Positions 8,626 to 16,612 of a stretch of 35,436 bases of DNA are shown piece by piece (the first letter of the stretch is position 1; every line of letters starts with the position of its first letter). Made by a program: the position numbers and the translations under genes. This DNA comes from Paulinella micropora. Its lineage: Eukaryota > Cercozoa > Imbricatea > Euglyphida. The stretch is taken from positions 103,077 through 138,512 of the forward strand of contig BJOX01000143.1 of assembly GCA_009731375.1 (NCBI GenBank), read 5' to 3'. The notes under the pieces are model-generated. The model ran no database searches, had not been told where the DNA came from, and saw only the letters and a program-made list of their open reading frames with translations.

Positions 8626-9127
8626 TGGGCATCTGCGGACCCCGAGCGCAAACCCCCAACGAAGCCCCGCCTGCTATGGACAGAAGGCCGCCAAGAATCC
8701 GTGCCCTCCCGTTTTGCGCGTCTCGATTGCTTGTACCAACAAGAACTACCGGCGGCAAGTACCAAGCCTAAATTGTGTGCTTTACGGACGTGCAAGTGTG
8801 CAGAGAACAAAGAACTACCGTTTCAATCTGAGAACTCGGAGGCTTTCTGCGTGCACGTGCTTTTCCTGCAGGCCTTTTTGTGTACAACGTTTGTAGAAAC
8901 CTGCGCAGAAATGCGACCCCAGCATGGCAACAAACTTACTCAAAAGCCTGGCCCTTGGCAAAAGCTTCACGATAAACGAAGATCTGAGATATCCCATAGA
9001 TAATTGAGCTCCGGCCTCTCCCGCCTGCCCCCCTCATGCCTTCGCATGTGGGGAGGGGGGGGGGGGGGGGGGTTTTNNNNNNNNNNGTTTAGCACAGTGT
9101 CGAGTGCAAGATCTTTGTCAAGCTTTT
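8626..9127 (+). other. Region after the large gene: possible short overlapping ORFs, hairpin and gap
   Basis: An ATG at 8589 opens 60 codons (MCENTLRQVAGL) that overlap the end of the large gene in another frame and stop at 8771. A third frame is open from 8701 to 9003, but only from a GTG. These may be out-of-frame pieces of the same decayed C-terminus; I cannot show they are genes. A hairpin-like CCCCTCATG ... CATGTGGGG lies at about 9030-9053, followed by a G run, TTTT and a 10-N gap (9077-9086). Confidence 0.35.
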
Positions 9128-9133
9128 AATAAA
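9125..9133. terminator. Bidirectional polyadenylation signals (AATAAA + / ATTAAA -)
   Basis: TTTAATAAA reads AATAAA at 9128-9133 on the plus strand, downstream of the large gene, and ATTAAA at 9125-9130 on the minus strand, downstream of the gene ending at 9195. It is a compact shared 3' signal between convergent genes. Confidence 0.6.
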
Positions 9134-9161
9134 AAAGTTGTACCTTTCTGGCGCTCTCTGT

Positions 9162-9188
9162 CCAGCCCCGCGCAATGGCGCGGGCTGG
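9162..9188. terminator. Strong GC hairpin just after the stop of the coiled-coil membrane gene
   Basis: The arms CCAGCCCCGCGC and GCGCGGGCTGG pair with one bulged base around an AATG loop. The hairpin starts six bases after the minus-strand stop codon at 9195-9197. It may affect termination, RNA stability or stop-codon readthrough. Confidence 0.6.
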
Positions 9189-9194
9189 TAGTTG

Positions 9195-9632
9195 TTACAA
9201 CAACGGAGCAAAGTCCTCATCGTGCTCTAGGAGCCTCGCGTTGTCCTGCGCGTGTTCCAACGCGGGTATTACCTCCTGCAGCCTTGCTAGTGTCTGCGTC
9301 AGCTGCAGGTAGTTTTGGCGCAGCTGCCGCTGGTACATCTTTTCCATTTTTGTGCTGTCAGCCCGTGCGCGCTCGAGTCGCTGTTTGTAAAGCCTTGCAG
9401 CACGTGCGCTTTCACCCTTGACGCGCGCTAGCTGCTGTCGTAAATCTTCCTCGTCGCCTGGCCGCACGAAGGTTGTTGTGTTGGGCGCTGTCTGAGGCTG
9501 CAGCCGTCGGCCACGCGACAAACTTAGCCACAGACACACAAACCCTATTGCTAGGGCCCACAAAAACGCAAAGCAGATCGGCTCTATTCCACGCAGGTCC
9601 AAGTTAAAGTTCAGCGGGGGGTCCGGCCACAT
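9195..9632 (-). CDS. N-terminally anchored coiled-coil membrane protein (145 aa)
   Basis: I chose the ATG at 9632 (MWPDPPLNF) over an upstream GTG at 9650. One hydrophobic span lies at about residues 18-38 (ICFAFLWALAIGFVCLWLSL), followed by a basic SRGRR. The remaining roughly 90 residues are a highly charged, leucine- and glutamine-rich helix (LRQQLARVKGESARAARLYK onward) with strong coiled-coil character. It is probably a type II or type III single-span protein with its coiled coil in the cytoplasm or virion interior. No family is recognised. The stop is TAA followed by CAACTA and a hairpin, a context discussed in the findings. It is divergent from the myristoylated-protein gene at 9870. 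Confidence 0.75.
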   Translation of the reverse strand: MWPDPPLNFNLDLRGIEPICFAFLWALAIGFVCLWLSLSRGRRLQPQTAPNTTTFVRPGDEEDLRQQLARVKGESARAARLYKQRLERARADSTKMEKMYQRQLRQNYLQLTQTLARLQEVIPALEHAQDNARLLEHDEDFAPLL

Positions 9633-9724
9633 TTCGTATATCTTCTTCACGTGCAGTTAATTTTTGAAGGTTACAAAGGGAGAAAAAAAGAAGAGGAAAA
9701 AAGGGAAGGGGGGAGGGGGGGCGG

Positions 9725-9825
9725 AAAGGCTGGGATAAGGAGAGGAGGAAAAGGGGGAGGGGAAGGGGTGTGCCCCCCTTTCCCGTCTCTCCCCCCTTCC
9801 CCTCACCTCACTTGTCCCAGCCTTT
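9725..9825. repeat. About 100-base purine/pyrimidine inverted repeat upstream of the myristoylated-protein gene
   Basis: Perfect 11-base arms lie at 9725-9735 (AAAGGCTGGGA) and 9815-9825 (its reverse complement). Between them the left half is purine-rich (GGAGGAAAAGGGGGAGG type) and the right half pyrimidine-rich, centred on GGGGTGTGCCCC. The element ends 44 bases before ATG 9870 and probably lies in the leader. Confidence 0.75.
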
Positions 9826-9869
9826 GCTTTTTGTCAACAAAAGAAACAAAAAGGGCAGGGAGGGGGAAA

Positions 9870-10550
9870 ATGGGCCAGACGACAAGCAAAGTTGTTTGTA
9901 TTCGGAAGGCCGCCAAAAAGAAATGGTTTCAAGACTTTCTAGATAGCACGGGAAACCAATTCCTTAAGAATCGGGATCGTAGCAGCCAAGGGATCCAGCT
10001 ACCTCCAGGATATACAGTTGGTTGGAGCGACGACGAGAGAGACAGGGTGCGGGACTTCCTTGTACAAGTAAAAGGAAAAAGCCCATCGGTTTCGAACAAT
10101 GGGATTAACGCCAAGGAATATTTCAATATCCTACGCAACAGTCTCAAGCCTAAGAATGAAGGAAGAATGTGCAGAATGTGGGTTGCGTACGCAAAGGGCT
10201 TTGGATTCGTAATCTTTACTGCCGAGAGCTCAGAAAATGATATACGGCATGCAATCATAGAGTATGTTCATGTCTTCGCCAGCGCAAACACAGCTAATCC
10301 AAACACTGTGCAAGTTTACAACGTTATTAGAACTGTCATCGCTCGTTACGCCCAAAGAAAATTGAAACTTGGCACGCTACCAAAGGGGACATCGTCAGAG
10401 AGCTTGGTGATGCTAAAAGAAGGAGCACAATTCCCACCATGGCTAGCCAAGTTGTCCCACGCTGGTGCAGTCAAGAATGCCTTCCATATTAGTGTGCGGC
10501 AGGGCGGCGAAAATCTAGTCAGCTCTGCAGATGACGTTGATGACGAGTAG
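9870..10550 (+). CDS. Probable N-myristoylated protein (226 aa)
   Basis: The ATG at 9870 gives MGQTTSK, which matches the N-myristoylation signal (glycine 2, serine/threonine at position 6, lysine at 7). It is followed by a basic region (RKAAKKKW) that would help membrane binding, as in matrix-type proteins. A PPGY-containing segment (QLPPGYTVGW) lies near residue 45-55. The rest looks like a compact globular, mostly helical domain, and the C-terminus is acidic (SSADDVDDE). The open frame extends upstream of 9870 only through purine-repeat sequence, which is why I start at 9870. A role under a membrane in virion assembly is inference from the lipid signal. No family is recognised. The frame is intact. 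Confidence 0.8.
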   Translation: MGQTTSKVVCIRKAAKKKWFQDFLDSTGNQFLKNRDRSSQGIQLPPGYTVGWSDDERDRVRDFLVQVKGKSPSVSNNGINAKEYFNILRNSLKPKNEGRMCRMWVAYAKGFGFVIFTAESSENDIRHAIIEYVHVFASANTANPNTVQVYNVIRTVIARYAQRKLKLGTLPKGTSSESLVMLKEGAQFPPWLAKLSHAGAVKNAFHISVRQGGENLVSSADDVDDE

Positions 10551-10651
10551 GTTGCTTGGCAGTGGAGGAGGGGGGGGGGGAGATAAGGGNNNNNNNNNNT
10601 AAATGATTAAAAGAGGCATAGATTAAAAACAGGAAAGAAAAAGAGAGACAC
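10551..10651. other. Short spacer with G run and 10-N gap
   Basis: A run of 12 G precedes the gap at 10590-10599. After it, an A/T-rich stretch with ATTAAA (10607-10612 and about 10623) could serve as a 3' signal for the upstream gene and promoter sequence for the next. Confidence 0.4.
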
Positions 10652-11752
10652 ATGCAAGTAGCCCAGAAGAAGAAGCCGGCCGGCCAGGCGCGCAACGTGA
10701 AAAAGTGTCATCTGTACTACATTCTGCACCTCTTGGTCACGACAAACATAGAAAGTCTAAGGAAAGATCCGGTGCTCGGCGACGCATTCCTGAGTTCCGC
10801 GGTGCCTTGGGTCAACGTGCTGCAGAGGCCAGAGCTGCGCGCTGCACAGAATCTGCTGCAGGAGCTAAAGCCCCAACCACGAGTGCTGGTGTGTTCGGTG
10901 ATGCCGCGCGCTATGCTTACAGATTTGCTGGTTGCGGGAGAGTACGCGAGCAAGCATGACCTTAAGATCTATGTGCTCGGGGAGGTTGCGGAGGAAGCGT
11001 GCTGGAGGGACGGCGAGCATCGTCGACGGCATCCAGCAGTGGGCACGCTCAGGCTGGAGACCTCTCAGCCCGCGGCGGAGCGCGTGTACTCGAGCAAGAC
11101 CGCCACGCGGGAAACGGTGTTGCGGACGGTAGAGATTACACTGGCGCAGCTAGCCATCACGTACCCCAATGAAGCGAAAAGTTACTTGTCTTTGCTGAAG
11201 CTGGTCCGGCAACTGTTTTTATTTGAAAAGCTGCAGGGCGCAGAGTCTGACACGGCCGAGAGCTCTACCGGAAGCGGGCACCAGCCTTCGCCAGGCATTG
11301 TCATTCGCCCCTGCAGGAAAGAGGCCATCAAAAAAATCCTGGATATTTGGCACGCAGACGATGCTGCAGACTCAAAGAACGGTGATTGCAATGCGTGGAT
11401 AAGTACGCACGGAAATTTCATAGTCAACCGGTTAGAGCTGAAGAAATCCGTCCAGAATCTAGCAGTGTGGGAACAGAGGACGGAGCCGCAAACGCCTCCT
11501 CCGTCGGGCAAGGAGGAGATGGCTCTTTTCTTGCATAAGCCCAAACATCGGCTGTCAGGCATGGGACGCCCCAGCCTGCCTGCGAAGGACGAGGTCAGAC
11601 GCGACTGTGAAAAATGGGGAAATTCGTTGGCGCATTGGAGAAAGGTTAGCAGGGATGATTACGAGGAGGCCCTGAAGGATTGGTACGAGGGAGAATTCGG
11701 CCTGCTATTCGTTTGTGTAACCGGGAAGGCCGCGGCCAGAGTTTATTATTAA
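10652..11752 (+). CDS. Unknown 366-residue protein
   Basis: The ATG at 10652 opens an intact frame starting MQVAQKKKPAGQ, a basic N-terminus that could bind nucleic acid or act as a localisation signal. The body alternates hydrophobic strands and helices (for example PRVLVCSVMPRAMLTDLLVA and KIYVLGEVAEEACW), giving an alpha/beta look. A serine/threonine-rich linker lies around residues 190-215. The C-terminal part is acidic and tryptophan-containing. I see no catalytic motif and name no family. It lies downstream of the myristoylated-protein gene on the same strand, about 100 bases away, and is convergent with the small gene at 11790-12038. The stop TAA overlaps an ATTAAA at 11748-11753. Confidence 0.8.
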   Translation: MQVAQKKKPAGQARNVKKCHLYYILHLLVTTNIESLRKDPVLGDAFLSSAVPWVNVLQRPELRAAQNLLQELKPQPRVLVCSVMPRAMLTDLLVAGEYASKHDLKIYVLGEVAEEACWRDGEHRRRHPAVGTLRLETSQPAAERVYSSKTATRETVLRTVEITLAQLAITYPNEAKSYLSLLKLVRQLFLFEKLQGAESDTAESSTGSGHQPSPGIVIRPCRKEAIKKILDIWHADDAADSKNGDCNAWISTHGNFIVNRLELKKSVQNLAVWEQRTEPQTPPPSGKEEMALFLHKPKHRLSGMGRPSLPAKDEVRRDCEKWGNSLAHWRKVSRDDYEEALKDWYEGEFGLLFVCVTGKAAARVYY

Positions 11753-11789
11753 ATTCCATTCTTTTTCTTTCTCTCTCTTTTTCGTGTGT

Positions 11790-12038
11790 TTATTTAATAT
11801 GATATCGATGGCGCCAAGCACCACGCGAGTTTTGTCCGTCGTCCTGCCTAGCGAGATTTCGGATGATGTCCTCCGCCAATTCCGGATTCTTTCTTTCTAC
11901 CTCTGGCCGTAAAGGCTAAAACTGTTCCTCGAGTTGTCTCTCCTGGGCTTGCAGCCAAGGACACAAACTCGCGTGGTGCGAAAAGGCGCGGGCGACATCC
12001 TCGTTGAGCTTGCGCAGCTCCGCAAAATCCTCGGCCAT
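11790..12038 (-). CDS. Small protein interrupted by an in-frame TAG
   Basis: The ATG at 12038 gives MAEDFAELRKLN and 40 codons to a TAG at 11916-11918. The same frame then runs another 41 codons (PLRPEVERKNPELAED onward), charged and helix-like, to a TAA at 11790-11792 that overlaps an AATAAA (11789-11794). The second part has no methionine, so it cannot start on its own. Either the TAG is a mutation or error, or it is read through; the product would then be about 82 residues. The frame is also open upstream of 12038, but only from a TTG. No family is recognised. Confidence 0.5.
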
Positions 12039-12428
12039 GGGCGAAAGCCGTGCTTCCTGCCTTTGGAGAACAAGAGAGAGGGTTATGAGATGAAGAAAAA
12101 AAAGTCTCAAAACTCTTTGCCGGGGGGAGAGAGGTCGAGATGGAAGAGCAAAGGGGAAGGAGAGAGGGAGAGGGGGGGGGGGGGGGNNNNNNNNNNNNNN
12201 NNNNNNNNNNNNNNNNNNNNNNNNNCCCCCCCCCCCCCCCCCCCCCCCCCCCCGCCCCTTCTTTCCTCTCTCTTTCCCAGCCTCACACCCCTCCCCTTTT
12301 TTTTACACAAAACAAAAAGAGGAGGGGAGAGGGCCAGGAAGGGGGGGGGCCAAGAGTGAATAGGTCTTGGTTTCACACTTTGTTTGTTAGCAACGGTGGC
12401 TGAAGCCGGCGAAATGTCTTTCTTGTTT
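12039..12428. repeat. Intergenic purine/pyrimidine inverted repeat around a 39-N gap
   Basis: A purine tract with AGAGGGAGAGGG repeats ends in at least 14 G before the gap (12187-12225). On the other side at least 28 C are followed by a CT-rich tract. The halves are roughly complementary, so the gap lies in the loop or core of a large hairpin. No gene is supported. Confidence 0.65.
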
Positions 12429-13901
12429 TCAAGAATGGCTTGTCTCTAGATCTGTTTTTGCAGACGGCCCGAGCGAGTTTGGTATTTCTCGGAGGATAGA
12501 CAAGCAAGGCGGCTCATCCTCTTCTTGCCCCCAAGCGTTGCTGCGAGGCGAGCGGAGAGGGTAGTCTTTTGGGAACAGAGTGGGTGGCTGAGGAGATGAT
12601 GCGCAAGCTGGGGGGGGCCAGGTCAAGGGCGGGGATTCTTGGTTTTGAGGGAAGGGTACGCGCTGGCGAAAGATCGTCAAGGGCGTGGTGCCGTAGTAAT
12701 CGATCAGTGCACGCAGCTTCCGCGAGTTTGTATTATTGCGGGGCGCGCTCTGGCGCGGCTGGGACGCGGGGGGGCTGTGTGCCATGCGCAGGCTGTATTG
12801 GTGAGGAGCTTGGCGCGGGGTCGACAAGCTATCGGTGGGGATAGAGGGCTCTTCGTTTGCTGTAGGTTCAGCTTGAGGTTGGCTAGCCCTAACAGCGCTT
12901 CAACATCGCCGTCTATACCTCGCGGCGGGGGCCCTCTCCATTCTTCGCCTTGTTTTTGTTCTTCGCCTTGTTCCTTTTCTTTTGTTGCTTCTTCTTGTAC
13001 CGACGGCTGTGCGGCTTCGCTGGGTGTCTCTTTATTCGGCGCCCCGGCGACGGCCCCGGGCGCCGTCGCCGGGGCGTCTGGCAGCAAGGTTTTGGCAGAA
13101 CAGGCGCCCAAGGACGCCTGCGACATCTGCATGGCTACCAAGTGGGCCCAGACGGTAGGTAAAAGAGCAGCCAAGACGCCCAGGGCAAAAGCCCAAGGGG
13201 CCAGCTGGGCTGTCGGAGGAGGCCGGAGTGCGGACAGCGAGAGCCGCAGCCAGACCGCCAGGTAAGCCGCGCAGAGTAAAGAGGCCAGCCCCGTCACCCA
13301 CTGGAGGCAGTAAAGCCGCGACGACATGGTCCCCAGCCGCGGGGAGCCAAGCTGTGCCTCTCCCCCCAGCCCCCCCCGCGGCCTCCCCGGCAAACTCCCC
13401 TGCAACCTGCTGGCGGCGGTGGGCCAGCACCAACCCTAGCTGGCGTATTTGCAGGTTAGCGCGAAGCAGCAGCCAGCCGCCCGTAGAGCTGTGCTTGCAG
13501 CAAAAAACCTTCACTGGCCAGATCAGCCCGGTGGCAAGGGAAACCCCCGTACAGACGACACACAAGACAAAACGCGGGACCCGAAAGTGCGAGGGCGTGC
13601 CCTGACCCAAGTAAGCCAGGCCAGTTGGGTAGCGTTCTAGACATTCAAGCCAGACGTGCCAACCTAGCGGGAACAGCGTGGCACGGTAGGCCAGTGAGGG
13701 CTCCACACCCTTTTCGCACAAGAGTATGAGCGCGAACCCGTGCGCCAAGTTCCACAACCATATCCGCGGCAGCGTGAACAGGGCTATCTCGCTCCAGCGG
13801 CGGTCTTTCCCGCCAATCAACTGCAGGCTTGACAGCCAGGCCAGGCCACATGCAAAGGCGAGGACACCTACCAAGCCGTGTCCTAGGGAAAAGCCGCGCA
13901 T
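12429..13901 (-). CDS. Multi-pass membrane protein with proline-rich tail, broken by frameshifts
   Basis: The first ATG is at 13901 (MRGFSLGHGL); an upstream TTG is unlikely. The first frame shows four hydrophobic segments, for example GLVGVLAFACGLAWLSSL and FVLCVVCTGVSLATGLIW. At an eight-C run near 13366-13377 the coding character moves to another frame, which adds two more spans (GLASLLCAAYLAVWL and LAPWAFALGVLAALLPTVW) and a charged, E/Q-rich segment. A second change near 12,890-12,900 leads to a proline-rich tail ending at 12429. The result would be a six-span protein with a long cytoplasmic or virion-internal tail. No family is recognised. Breaks in or near C runs favour base-calling error over decay, but I cannot prove it. 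A 15-base inverted repeat lies within it (13040-13076). Confidence 0.6.
13040..13076. repeat. Perfect 15-base inverted repeat inside a coding region
   Basis: Arms at 13040-13054 (CGCCCCGGCGACGGC) and 13062-13076 are exact reverse complements with a seven-base spacer. The element encodes an alanine/proline-rich stretch of the membrane protein's tail and would form a very stable GC hairpin. Confidence 0.85.
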
Positions 13902-14107
13902 AGCAAAAGTCCGTCCGGGCGCATACAGAAAGAACAAGGAGGCTAGTCTTCTTGTTTCCTTTTTTTTCTTGCTTTTTTAAAAATAATTATTACTAACATC
14001 ACCAACAAAGAATGAATTTTGCGGAGAGCTTGGCGTGGAATGTGAAGAGAGAAAAAAAAAGAGGGGAGGGGAAGAGAAAGGAGTAGGGGGGGGGGGAGGG
14101 CTCAGGT
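13902..14107. other. Spacer between minus-strand genes with a purine/G tract
   Basis: An A/T-rich part (13965-14000, upstream of the membrane-protein gene) is followed by a purine tract ending in a run of G (14087-14096). No polyadenylation hexamer is clear for the gene ending at 14108, and no gene is seen. Confidence 0.4.
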
Positions 14108-15800
14108 TCAGGTTCGCCCCGCGGGTAGAGCAGGGGCCCCCAAGGGTTTTGGCCCCCTCCGCTTAAATACTAGCATACGAAAGGTCTCGGCAGTGGGGCC
14201 CGCCATGAACACTGGCGCGTGGCACTCTAGTGCAAAGTCTGACAGGACTTCGGGGACTTTCATCTTTACCAAATCGCGGTGCCGATCAATTAGGAAAGCG
14301 TAGCGCACGCGCCGGTCCCCTTGTATTAAACTTAGCAGAGCTTCCTTGTCCGGCGGTTTCCAGCCTGTATAGAAGCTGAAAAGTGCAATACTAGAACGGG
14401 CAGCGTTCTGTGTCGGGACGTCGTCGGGCAGAATCTTGGCCAAGGTGAAGCCCTCGTTGCAGACCGTGTCCCAGGAGATCTGCGGCCGCGTAGCCCGGGC
14501 CAGCACACCTTGCAGCCTGGTGAGCATCGAGCTCCAGGCGGTGGTCTGGGTTGCTGCAAAGTCTCCGGGGTCAAACCCGTACACCGCCCAAAAGCCCATC
14601 ACGCCCGCGATATTGACCGCGTGCCCCTCTCCGGCCCCAGCGTCCACAAAGATTAGCTCGCCTTTTTCTTTTTGCAAGTAGTAATCCAGCAGCGCGTACA
14701 AGAGGGGGCGTGCCGTGCCTTGTGTACCGGACTTTTCCTGGTTGCGCGCGCAGGGCGAGGAGCGCCTGATCATGACGGCCGAGGCCGCTGCCTCCTTGCC
14801 CAGCGGCGAGGCCAGCCCGTCCCCGATCCCCTCCCCGTGCCCTGCGGTAGAAATCCAGCAGCTTCTGAGCTTGCGCCCACAAAGTCGGCTCGCTCGCCTT
14901 GCCGGGAAAGCACAGCACGTAGGGGTTGGCGCTTCTGCACGCGTCGCACACGGACGCCGAGAAAATGTTCTCCAGGGTACATTCGGGGCATTTCCACGTG
15001 CCGCCCAAGACGCACCCCGCCGGGAACAAGGCCTCCCCGCGGGGCGGGGGCTCTGGTTTTCCCGAGCCGTGAAGTTCCAGCGCGCCCAGGAGCTCGGGGT
15101 CGGGGTCCCGGGGGGCGCCTACTTGCACCTGCAGGTACGCGCCCTCGGGACCCTGCGGCGAGTCCCGTACCACCTCCAGCAGCAGCAGACAGACCCAGAC
15201 CACGAAGCGACCGACCAGCTCCTCCGACAGGCGGCCGCGCGCCGAGACCTGGTTGGGGGGGTTGTGGACCAAGAGAAAGTGCCTGGCTGGCGCCTTGCCG
15301 TCGTCGAAGAAAAGTCCACGCAGCTCCGGGGGGACGTGCGCAAAACTAGCCGCGCTGCCTAAGTTAGCCAGGTAGCGGAACGCACGCCCCAGCGTCTCGC
15401 CTGCGCTCTTCTCCGAACTCAACAAGTAATACCACCAGCGGCCGAGCTGCAAGACGGGTGCCGGCAACGGCCCCCGCCGCAACGCGCAGTGGCTGAACGT
15501 CAGCCCGTCCAACCACTGCGCGGGCGCCCCCTCCGCGCACAGCCGCAGTTCTTGGCACACCGCCAGCGCCCAGCTCTGCGCGGGCCGCAGCACGCAAGCC
15601 CGGTCTCGCAGCCGGCTCCCATAGAAGCACAGAAAGAGTGCTAGCGCGTTCGACAGCCTCAGGGTAGACGACCGCACCCGCGGCTCCGTGCTCAGCGCGC
15701 TGGCTAGGCAGCGCCGCTGCAGCCAGGGCGCTGTGCCAGAGACCAAGAAGCGCCGTTGCTCTCTGTCCCAAGTAAAGATCTCGGGCCCCAACTCAAACAT
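14108..15800 (-). CDS. RanBP2-type zinc finger fused to a SAM methyltransferase-like domain, one frameshift
   Basis: The ATG at 15800 (MFELGPEIF) starts an N-terminal region of about 255 residues related to the upstream neighbour. It is followed by a RanBP2-type finger (14935-15003) with the pattern W-x-C-x2-C-x3-N-x6-C-x2-C (TWKCPEC, N, VCDAC). The frame then changes within a G-rich stretch at about 14819-14845, and a second frame continues to 14108. This second part holds VDAGAGEGHAVNIAG (14600-14656), a class I S-adenosylmethionine-binding motif I, and a following strand ending YGFDP like motif II. The pieces join naturally, so I infer one protein of about 560 residues. RanBP2-type fingers bind ubiquitin or single-stranded RNA in known proteins; the methylation target here is unknown. 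A frameshift error is likely, but two separate genes remain possible. Confidence 0.7.
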
Positions 15801-15818
15801 GCACAGGCGGCACGCCGC

Positions 15819-16604
15819 CTACAAGAACCGGGCCAAAAAGTCACACAGCTCGCCCTCCCAGTACTCGCGCGCGCCGCCGGCCCGCCCCCCCACCTGCTGC
15901 CACGGAGCTTCTTGTGCCGGCGCTGTCATAAGTCCGGGCAGCGGTTCGCCAACCTGCAGGCGGTGCACCAAGCCCGCCGCCTGCAGGACCACCGCGGGGA
16001 TCGTCGAGAGCAGGGTGGTAACGGTCGACAGTAGTCGCAGGGGCGCGGGCGTAGGCGTGACGACGCGCGCCGGACTCTTGCTCTCCCTGACAACTTGCAG
16101 GTAGTAGTCAAAGTTAGAGCTTGCGCCCGGCACCGACGGTGGCCACCAACGTCGGGCCAGGCTGAGCACGGGCTCCTGTGCAAGCGTCTCTATGTGCTCG
16201 GCGACGGCCGCTAGCCCCGCCCGACACAGCGCCGCTTCGCAACGCAGCGCGCGGAACAGCGCGGCCAGTACCAGCAGGTTTGATAACGTGCACGCTCGCT
16301 GGCACAGCAAATTCTCCTCGCGCCTCGTCGTACGCGACATTGCCAGCTCTTGCGCGTGTGCTAGCGCCGAGTGGGAAAACAGGTACTGTTGCCGCCGCTC
16401 GCTCCAGCACAGCGAACTAGGCCCGAGCTTCGAAAGCAGCAGGTTGTCGCGGCACCCCCAAGCCAGGCGCTCCACCAGGGCTGCCAACGCGCCCCCCCGC
16501 TCCGCCTGTGCCCCTCCGTTATCCTTGCCTATCTCTACACCTGCCCATTCGCTGCACAGCCAGAACTCGTCCGGCTTTTTTCCCTTGCTCGTCTTCACCC
16601 GCAA
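15819..16604 (-). CDS. Unknown 261-residue protein, paralogue of the next gene's N-terminus
   Basis: The ATG at 16604 opens an intact frame ending at 15819, only about 18 bases before the next start. Its residues from about 60 to 150 resemble the start of the downstream protein: both have LGP, then a W-x-R/E-x-RQ/RR strand (SLCWSERRQQYLFS against IFTWDREQRRFLVS), and then a long helix rich in R, L, A and C. It is therefore likely a tandem partial duplicate lacking the zinc finger and methyltransferase part. It is rich in leucine, alanine and cysteine, with no clear membrane span. The tight spacing suggests coordinated expression with its neighbours. Function is unknown. Confidence 0.7.
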   Translation of the reverse strand: MRVKTSKGKKPDEFWLCSEWAGVEIGKDNGGAQAERGGALAALVERLAWGCRDNLLLSKLGPSSLCWSERRQQYLFSHSALAHAQELAMSRTTRREENLLCQRACTLSNLLVLAALFRALRCEAALCRAGLAAVAEHIETLAQEPVLSLARRWWPPSVPGASSNFDYYLQVVRESKSPARVVTPTPAPLRLLSTVTTLLSTIPAVVLQAAGLVHRLQVGEPLPGLMTAPAQEAPWQQVGGRAGGAREYWEGELCDFLARFL

Positions 16605-16612
16605 GAGACAGC

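Noticed and set aside
8701-9003. A 100-residue ORF as a separate gene
   Set aside because: It has only a GTG start, no domain, and may be an out-of-frame piece of the preceding broken gene.
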